From an uncultured Paracoccaceae bacterium (GTDB lineage: Bacteria > Pseudomonadota > Alphaproteobacteria > Rhodobacterales > Rhodobacteraceae): a stretch of 5,974 bases of DNA. Of this stretch, positions 1-4,629 are shown piece by piece; the first letter of the stretch is position 1; each line of letters begins with the position of its first letter. Position numbers and translations under genes: made by a program. The notes under the pieces were generated by a model. It was not told where the DNA came from and did no database searches. It was given only the letters and a program-made list of their open reading frames with translations. Where the stretch lies: NCBI GenBank assembly GCA_913054485.1, contig CAJXHQ010000210.1, positions 1 through 5,974 of the forward strand, in the 5' to 3' direction.

Positions 1-1270
1 GCTTGAAGTAGGTCGCCGCAACGGGGTGGTTCTCGATCGGGTTGGAGCCGATGATAATGGCCACATCAGCGTTTTCGATCTCGTTGAAGGTTGCTGTTAC
101 CGCGCCGGAGCCGACGTTTTCGATCAGCGCTGCAACAGACGACGCATGGCATAGACGGGTACAGTGGTCGACGTTGTTGTGCTTGAACCCCTGGCGGATG
201 AACTTCTGGAAGAGATAGGCCTCCTCATTGGTGCATTTGGCCGAGCCGAAACCGGCCACAGACCTGCCGCCGTGGGTGTCGCGCAGGTTGGTCAGGCCTT
301 TGGCAGCCAGATCCATCGCCTCTTCCCAGGTCGCTTCGCGAAAATGGGTGCTGAGATCGCCGGGATCGACGTTCAGGCCTTTGGCCGGCGCGTCGTCGCG
401 GCGGATCAGCGGTTTGGTAAGCCGGTGGGGGTGGTGAATGTAGTCGAAACCAAAACGGCCTTTCACGCAGAGCCGGCCTTCGTTGGCGGGGCCGTTGATG
501 CCCTCGACATACTTAACCTTGCCGTCTTTCACCTTCAGCGAGACCTTGCAGCCGACGCCGCAGAAGGGGCAGACGCTTTCGGTTTCGGAATCGTAATCCT
601 TCAGATCGCCGCGGCCTTCTTCGTCCAGAGTGGCCGAGGGCATCAGCGCGCCGGTCGGGCAGGCCTGCACACATTCGCCGCAGGCGACGCAGGACGACGC
701 GCCCATCGGGTCGGAGATGTCGAAGGTCGGGTAGGCATCATGGCCGCGCCCGGCCATGCCGATCACGTCATTCACTTGCACTTCACGGCAGGCCCGCACA
801 CAGAGCCCGCAGGAGATGCAGGCGTCCAGATTCACGGACATCGCGACATGGCTGTCGTCGAGCAGCGGAATGCGGCCCTCTTCCAGTTTCGGGAAGCGGG
901 ATTCCTCGACCCCGTTCAGTTCGGCCATGTCCCACAGGTGCGAGGACTTGTCGTGCGCCTCTTCTTTTGCGGGCTGGTCGGCCACCAGCAGCTCCATCAC
1001 CATCTTGCGGGCACCTTCGGCGCGCGCATTGTTGGTAGTGACAACCATGCCGTCAGCGGGCTCGCGGATACAAGACGCCGCCAGCGTCCGCTCGCCTTCG
1101 ATCTCCACCATACAGGCGCGGCAGTTGCCGTCGGGGCGGTAGCCGGGCTGCGGCTTGTGGCACAGATGCGGGATCTTCAGGCCCCGGCCATTGGCGACTT
1201 CCCAGATGGTCAGGCCTGCGTCAGCCGTGACCTCTTCGCCATCGAGGGTGAATGTAATCTTGTCGCTCAT
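1..1270 (-). CDS. fdsA: NAD-dependent formate dehydrogenase, alpha (catalytic) subunit, N-terminal part
   Basis: This is the catalytic subunit of a soluble Mo/W-bis-MGD formate dehydrogenase, oxidising formate to CO2 in the cytoplasm. About 423 codons are present; the C-terminal half lies beyond base 1. From the N-terminus I see a NuoG-like [2Fe-2S] domain (C37, C50, C53, C67), two ferredoxin-type [4Fe-4S] motifs (C151/C154/C157/C161 and C194/C197/C200/C204), the CxxCxxxC...C motif of the molybdopterin oxidoreductase fold (C234, C237, C241, C268), and the active-site motif TRLCHASS with metal ligand C374 and H375. No cysteine occurs between C67 and C151, so the His-Cys3 cluster of NuoG is absent. 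The start at 1270 lies three bases after the stop of the beta-subunit gene, with a GAGG Shine-Dalgarno element inside that gene's end, so the two are probably co-transcribed and translationally coupled. Assignment to formate dehydrogenase rests on domain order and the fused NuoEF-like neighbour. Mo versus W cannot be told. Confidence 0.93.
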   Translation of the reverse strand, partial: MSDKITFTLDGEEVTADAGLTIWEVANGRGLKIPHLCHKPQPGYRPDGNCRACMVEIEGERTLAASCIREPADGMVVTTNNARAEGARKMVMELLVADQPAKEEAHDKSSHLWDMAELNGVEESRFPKLEEGRIPLLDDSHVAMSVNLDACISCGLCVRACREVQVNDVIGMAGRGHDAYPTFDISDPMGASSCVACGECVQACPTGALMPSATLDEEGRGDLKDYDSETESVCPFCGVGCKVSLKVKDGKVKYVEGINGPANEGRLCVKGRFGFDYIHHPHRLTKPLIRRDDAPAKGLNVDPGDLSTHFREATWEEAMDLAAKGLTNLRDTHGGRSVAGFGSAKCTNEEAYLFQKFIRQGFKHNNVDHCTRLCHASSVAALIENVGSGAVTATFNEIENADVAIIIGSNPIENHPVAATYFK

Positions 1271-1273
1271 GGC

Positions 1274-2962
1274 TCAGACCTCATCCGGAAAATGTTTCAT
1301 GGTCAGGCGGATCGGGTTCGGCGCCGCCTGGCCCAGCCCGCAGATCGAGGTGTCGACCATCGCGGAACTCAGCTCTTCCAGCAGGTCCTGATCCCACTTT
1401 GGTGCCTGCATCAGCTTCACAGCCTTCTCGCAGCCAACCCGGCAGGGGGTGCACTGGCCGCAGCTTTCATCTTCGAAGAAGCGCAGCATGTTCAGCGCCG
1501 CGTCGCGGGCGGAGTCCTGATCGGACAGAATCACCACGGCTGCGGAGCCGATGAAGGACCCCAGCGGCTGCAGCGTGTCAAAGTCCAGCGGCACATCGTT
1601 GATGGAGGCTGGCAGCAGGCCAGAGGACGGCCCGCCGGGCTGATAGGCCTTGAAGGTATGGCCGTCCAGCATGCCGCCGCAGGCTTCGATAATGTCAGTG
1701 ATGGTGGAACCTGCCGGCAGCAGGTGCACGCCCGGGTTCTTCACCCGGCCCGACACAGAATAGCTGCGCAGACCCTTGCGGCCGTTCTTCTCAACCGAGT
1801 TCAGGCATTCCGGCCCCTCGCGGTTGACCTTGGCCACCCAATAGAGCGTCTCGACGTTATGGACCAACGTGGGGCGGCCGAAGATGCCCACCTGCGCCAC
1901 AAAGGGCGGACGGTGGCGCGGCTCGCCGCGTTTGCCTTCGATCGACTCGATCATGGCGCTTTCTTCGCCGCAAATGTAAGCCCCTGCCCCACGGCGCAGG
2001 TCGATATAGCCTTCTTCCACGATGCCCGCGTCTTCCAGCGCCTTAATCTCGCGGCGGAGGATTTCCAGCACCGCCGGGTATTCATCGCGCATATAGATGA
2101 AGGCTTTTTCCGCCTCCACCGCCCAGGCGGCGATCAGCATGCCTTCGAGGAATACGTGCGGCGTGCGCTCCAGATAGTAGCGGTCCTTAAACGTGCCGGG
2201 CTCGCCCTCGTCGCCATTGACGGCCAGGTACCGCGGCCCTTCATTGGCGCGCACAAAACCCCATTTGGTGCCCGACGGGAAGCCAGCCCCGCCAAGACCG
2301 CGCAGACCGGCCTCCTTCACCTTGGCCTGCACCGCTTCCCAGTCGCCGTTGGCGCGCAGGTCTTTCAGCGTGGCATAGCCGCCTTCGGCTTCGTAAGATG
2401 CGAAGGTCTCGTAATCCGGAATATGTGCGTGGGTGTCGTCCGCCGCAATCGCCGCCTGCACCTTTTCGGGTGTGGCGTGGTCGATGTGATTGTGGCCGAT
2501 TTCCAGCACCGGCGCGGTGTCGCAGCGGCCCATGCAGGGCGCGCGCAGAACACGCACTTGTGAGGAGTCGAGCCCGTCTTCCAGCGCCTTTTGCAACTGC
2601 TCGGCGCCGGCCAGTTCACAGGCCAGCGAGTCGCAGACCCGGATGGTCAGCGCAGGCGGCGGGGTCTCGTCCTCGCGCACTACGTCGAAATGGGCATAGA
2701 AGGAGGCGACCTCATAGATCTCTGCCTGACCGGTGCGCATCTCTTCTGCCAGCGCACGGATGTGGGCAGAGCTCAGATGTCCATAAGCATCCTGAATCAG
2801 GTGCAGAAATTCGATCAGCAGATCACGGTTGCGAGGGCGGTCGCCAAGCAGAGCCTGAACGTCGCTGAGGGCCTGATCATCCACCTGGCGGCCTTTGGGC
2901 GTGCGGCGCCCTTTGCCCTTGCCGGATTTCCAGATCCCCTTGCTATTATCCAATGGTGCCAT
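1274..2962 (-). CDS. fdsB: NAD-dependent formate dehydrogenase, beta subunit (FdsG-FdsB / NuoE-NuoF fusion)
   Basis: This 562-residue diaphorase subunit carries electrons from the alpha subunit to FMN and NAD+. Residues 30-175 are a NuoE/FdsG thioredoxin-like [2Fe-2S] domain with C110-x4-C115 and C143-x3-C147. Residues from about 215 are NuoF/FdsB: a glycine-rich nucleotide/FMN loop (GLRGLGGAGFPSGTKW, 219-234), NGDEGEPGTFKDR (249-261), GAYICGEESA (327-336), an SLBB-like region around 405-450, and the [4Fe-4S] site ESCGQCTPC (C501, C504, C507) plus C541. These are separate proteins in the Rhodobacter capsulatus and Cupriavidus fds operons; fusion is known in the Methylorubrum FDH1 beta subunit. 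A Lys/Arg-rich N-terminal tail (residues 8-25) precedes the folded part. I chose the start at 2962 because AAGGAAGG lies five bases upstream; an in-frame ATG at 3025 has no such site and would extend the protein into the candidate operator. All expected cofactor cysteines are present. Confidence 0.95.
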   Translation of the reverse strand: MAPLDNSKGIWKSGKGKGRRTPKGRQVDDQALSDVQALLGDRPRNRDLLIEFLHLIQDAYGHLSSAHIRALAEEMRTGQAEIYEVASFYAHFDVVREDETPPPALTIRVCDSLACELAGAEQLQKALEDGLDSSQVRVLRAPCMGRCDTAPVLEIGHNHIDHATPEKVQAAIAADDTHAHIPDYETFASYEAEGGYATLKDLRANGDWEAVQAKVKEAGLRGLGGAGFPSGTKWGFVRANEGPRYLAVNGDEGEPGTFKDRYYLERTPHVFLEGMLIAAWAVEAEKAFIYMRDEYPAVLEILRREIKALEDAGIVEEGYIDLRRGAGAYICGEESAMIESIEGKRGEPRHRPPFVAQVGIFGRPTLVHNVETLYWVAKVNREGPECLNSVEKNGRKGLRSYSVSGRVKNPGVHLLPAGSTITDIIEACGGMLDGHTFKAYQPGGPSSGLLPASINDVPLDFDTLQPLGSFIGSAAVVILSDQDSARDAALNMLRFFEDESCGQCTPCRVGCEKAVKLMQAPKWDQDLLEELSSAMVDTSICGLGQAAPNPIRLTMKHFPDEV

Positions 2963-2967
2963 GGTGT

Positions 2968-2975
2968 CCTTCCTT
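2968..2975 (-). promoter_or_regulatory. Ribosome binding site of the formate dehydrogenase beta-subunit gene
   Basis: On the minus strand AAGGAAGG lies five bases before the ATG at 2962. It is the best Shine-Dalgarno match in the window and decides the start codon over the upstream in-frame ATG at 3025. Confidence 0.8.
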
Positions 2976-3016
2976 AAGCACGCGGCTTTTAACCCCGCAA
3001 TGTCATCAGGAAGTAG

Positions 3017-3049
3017 TATCGTCAAATCTGAATTACCGATTGCACGATA
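3017..3049. promoter_or_regulatory. Candidate LysR-type operator: 33-bp nested palindrome upstream of the fds genes
   Basis: Outer arms TATCGT (3017-3022) and ACGATA (3044-3049) share one centre (base 3033) with an inner ATC-N9-GAT (3026-3040), which contains T-N11-A. Of 16 half-site positions, 12 are self-complementary. T-N11-A within a dyad is the established recognition pattern of LysR-type regulators, and ATC-N9-GAT is the form described for NodD at nod boxes. The site lies between lysR and the fds genes, its centre 71 bp before the beta-subunit start. A -35-like TTGACG (minus strand, 3025-3020) overlaps the fds-proximal half, but I see no good -10 at normal spacing. Binding by the adjacent LysR protein is inferred from position and pattern. 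Confidence 0.6.
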
Positions 3050-3120
3050 AGCAGGGGTTATGACGTCGCTTTTGGATCAGCGTGTGACGGATCTGCTTCA
3101 AAATCCGCGTCCTGCGCAGC

Positions 3121-3140
3121 AAGGCGTTTCAAAACGCCTT
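3121..3140 (-). repeat. Short hairpin downstream of lysR
   Basis: AAGGCGTTT (3121-3129) and AAACGCCTT (3132-3140) are perfectly complementary, so the RNA could form a stem of 7-9 bp with a very short loop, 14 bp after the lysR stop. In the lysR direction the six-T tract comes before the stem and not after it, so this is not a canonical intrinsic terminator. It may still cap the lysR transcript's 3' end. Confidence 0.45.
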
Positions 3141-3153
3141 GAAAAAAGCGGCC

Positions 3154-4044
3154 TCAGCTGTTGCCGAATTCGCCAACCACTTCCTTCAAAGCCCGCACGG
3201 TGGTCAGCTCTGCCTGGCGGTTCAAAGTGGCGATACAGATCGGCCGGGCCTGTTCCGGCTCCACCAGGGTCAGCACCCGGGTGTCTTCCAGCGGCCCCAG
3301 AGCCTCTGCCAGCGCACGCGGCAGAATAGTGGCAACCGAGCCGCGCCGCGCCATCACCATGGACGCCATGAAGCCGCTCGATTCGGACATGATCCGCGGC
3401 TTCAACCCCTGTTCCTCGAAAATGGCATCCAGAATACGGCGGTTCTGCATTTGCCGGTCCAAGAGGCTGAGCGGCAACTCGGAGGCATCTGCCCAAGAAA
3501 TCTGATCCCCCGCATCCTCCACCATCGCCGCCGGCGCCATCAGCACGTAGCTCTCCTCGTAAAGCGGCTGCACTGTCACCAGGTCCGGACCGATACTGTC
3601 AGAGTAGGTGACCCCGGCGTCGATGGAGCCGTCGTATAGCCGCTGCTGGATCGACAGCGAGGTGGTCACATCCACCTGCACCAGAATGCGCGGATAGGCC
3701 TGGCGCACCCGGTCAGCCACCTGCGCGGCAAAAGCGGTGGCTGTCGGCACCACCCCCAGTACCAGCGTGCCGGTCACCTCGCCGCGCGATGCGGCGATCT
3801 CCTGTTCCAGCGCGCGGGCATCATCCAGGATCGAGCGGGCACGTCGCACAATCATCTCGCCCTCTTCGGTCAGCCCCTGGAACCGGTTGGCCCTGCGCAC
3901 GATGGACAGGCCCAGCTTTTCCTCAAGGTTTCGGATCCGCATGGAAAAGGCGGGCTGCGACATGCCGCAATCCTGCGCCGCCTTGGCAAAATGCTGATGC
4001 CGCGCCAGCGCGGTCAGGATTTGCAGGTCTCTGAGTTCGATCAT
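3154..4044 (-). CDS. LysR-type transcriptional regulator, probable regulator of the formate dehydrogenase operon
   Basis: This 296-residue protein has the usual length and layout of a LysR-type DNA-binding regulator. Residues 1-60 form the winged helix-turn-helix, with recognition segment AAQDCGMSQPAFSMRIRNLE (22-41) followed by EEKLGLSIVRR. A linker helix runs to about 88, and a periplasmic-binding-protein-like effector domain spans about 92-290, beginning TGTLVLGVVPTATAF. The start at 4044 has GGAAGGG on the minus strand a few bases upstream and begins with the conserved family opening MIELRDLQIL; upstream in-frame codons would run through a strong hairpin and into the neighbouring RidA-family gene. 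It lies 50 bp downstream of that gene and 191 bp upstream of the formate dehydrogenase genes, all on the same strand. LysR-type regulators next to fds operons are known (I recall FdsR in Cupriavidus necator). Its effector, and whether it acts on fds, the RidA gene or iorA, are not shown by sequence. Confidence 0.93.
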   Translation of the reverse strand: MIELRDLQILTALARHQHFAKAAQDCGMSQPAFSMRIRNLEEKLGLSIVRRANRFQGLTEEGEMIVRRARSILDDARALEQEIAASRGEVTGTLVLGVVPTATAFAAQVADRVRQAYPRILVQVDVTTSLSIQQRLYDGSIDAGVTYSDSIGPDLVTVQPLYEESYVLMAPAAMVEDAGDQISWADASELPLSLLDRQMQNRRILDAIFEEQGLKPRIMSESSGFMASMVMARRGSVATILPRALAEALGPLEDTRVLTLVEPEQARPICIATLNRQAELTTVRALKEVVGEFGNS

Positions 4045-4065
4045 CGCAGGCCCTTCCAAAGGATG

Positions 4066-4088
4066 GCCGGCCCCGGCAAGGGGCCGGC
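4066..4088 (-). repeat. Strong GC-rich hairpin between the RidA-family gene and lysR
   Basis: GCCGGCCCC (4066-4074) and GGGGCCGGC (4080-4088) form a perfect 9-bp, all-G/C stem with a five-base loop. It begins 6 bp after the RidA-family stop codon and ends 21 bp before the lysR start. The minus-strand RNA following the stem is CAUCCUUUGG, not a clean U-run, so I read it as an attenuator, RNA-processing or stability element, or an imperfect terminator. Confidence 0.6.
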
Positions 4089-4094
4089 AGGTGT

Positions 4095-4442
4095 TTAGCG
4101 CGCAGCGGTCACAATGAATTCCACCTTCAGCTGCGGGCGCGCCAGTTTGGCCTCGCCGCAGGCGCGAGCCGGTGCATGGCCTTCGGGAACCCAGGCGTTC
4201 CACACCTCGTTCAGCGCTGCAAAATCGGCCATATCCGCCAGCCAGATCGTGGTCTGCAGAATGCGCGTCTTGTCCGACCCCGCTTCGGCCAGCAGCTCAT
4301 CGATCTTGCGCAGGCAGGTGCGGGTCTGCTCAGTGATGTCTTCCTCCGGATTGCCCACCTGGCCGGTCAGATAGATGGTATCGCCGTGGATCACGATCTT
4401 GCTGGAGCGTACTCCGGTGTGCATGCGGGTAATGTCTGCCAT
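4095..4442 (-). CDS. RidA family protein (YoaB-like imine/enamine deaminase)
   Basis: This 115-residue protein belongs to the RidA/YjgF/UK114 family, small trimeric cytosolic proteins; RidA itself hydrolyses reactive enamine/imine intermediates released by PLP enzymes. The family signature is in the C-terminal third: [12 protein letters not shown] (89-100) with the conserved Arg at R93, then [10 protein letters not shown] with E107. The segment [13 protein letters not shown] (73-85) and the short length resemble E. coli YoaB more than the roughly 128-residue RidA. R93 is the position that binds the substrate carboxylate in active RidA proteins, so catalysis is plausible. I chose the start at 4442 because AAGGA lies about eight bases upstream on the minus strand; an in-frame ATG at 4508 lacks one. 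It is the first gene of a possible two-gene unit with lysR and is divergent from the iorA-like gene, hinting at a shared amino-acid/2-oxoacid theme. Its substrate is unknown. Confidence 0.9.
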   Translation of the reverse strand: MADITRMHTGVRSSKIVIHGDTIYLTGQVGNPEEDITEQTRTCLRKIDELLAEAGSDKTRILQTTIWLADMADFAALNEVWNAWVPEGHAPARACGEAKLARPQLKVEFIVTAAR

Positions 4443-4565
4443 TTCTTTGTTCCTTATTGATACCTGCAGCCGTGCCTGGTTGCAGGCTGCGGGAAGCCCA
4501 ACAGCCATAGCCGTTGCCCGCCCCCCGGAGCAAGAGCCACGGCGGGTTTCGCGCCTGCAGGGTAA

Positions 4566-4587
4566 TTTACTTGAATATTCATATAAA
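4566..4587. promoter_or_regulatory. AT-rich near-palindrome with -10-like element upstream of the iorA-like gene
   Basis: The 187-bp divergent region (4443-4629) is G/C-rich except for an AT-rich patch at 4563-4590. Within it TGAATATTCA (4572-4581) is a perfect 10-bp palindrome flanked symmetrically by TTTA (4566-4569) and TAAA (4584-4587), so 9 of 11 half-site positions match. The right side contains TATAAA (4582-4587), a plausible -10 element whose transcript would start near 4594, giving the iorA-like mRNA a leader of about 36 bases. I see no convincing -35. The dyad could be an operator overlapping that promoter; the AT composition makes some symmetry expected by chance. Confidence 0.4.
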
Positions 4588-4621
4588 ATGCCCTACCCCG
4601 GTCAGAGCGAACAGAAGCAGC

Positions 4622-4626
4622 GGGGA
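4622..4626 (+). promoter_or_regulatory. Ribosome binding site of the iorA-like gene
   Basis: GGGGA ends three bases before the ATG at 4630. The spacing is short, but it is the only Shine-Dalgarno-like element near either in-frame ATG; the ATG at 4588, 14 codons upstream, has only AT-rich DNA before it and overlaps the -10-like TATAAA. Confidence 0.5.
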
Positions 4627-4629
4627 ACC

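Noticed and set aside
164..2563. A 799-codon open frame on the plus strand opposite fdsA and the fused beta-subunit gene
   Set aside because: It is antisense to two genes with unmistakable motifs, crosses their junction, and its translation shows no recognisable domain. Long stop-free antisense frames are expected in G/C-rich DNA with strong third-position bias.
3020..3025. TTGACG as the -35 element of a standard sigma-70 promoter for the fds genes
   Set aside because: At 17-bp spacing the -10 position reads CATTGC, a poor match, and neighbouring spacings are little better. It is mentioned with the operator but not called as a promoter.
3121..3146. Hairpin followed by an A-rich tract as an intrinsic terminator of lysR
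   Set aside because: In the lysR transcript the T-tract comes before the stem, and no U-run follows it, so the canonical terminator layout is missing. I kept it only as a hairpin.
3139..3639. Overlapping plus-strand open frames opposite lysR
   Set aside because: The minus-strand frame encodes a complete LysR-type protein with a good ribosome binding site; the antisense frames have no domain and no plausible initiation signal.
4463..4490. Competing short stems (CCTGCA/TGCAGG and GCAGCC/GGCTGC) upstream of the RidA-family gene
   Set aside because: The arms are six bases of G/C-rich sequence with alternative pairings, which is common by chance at this composition; no terminator, riboswitch or leader peptide pattern accompanies them.
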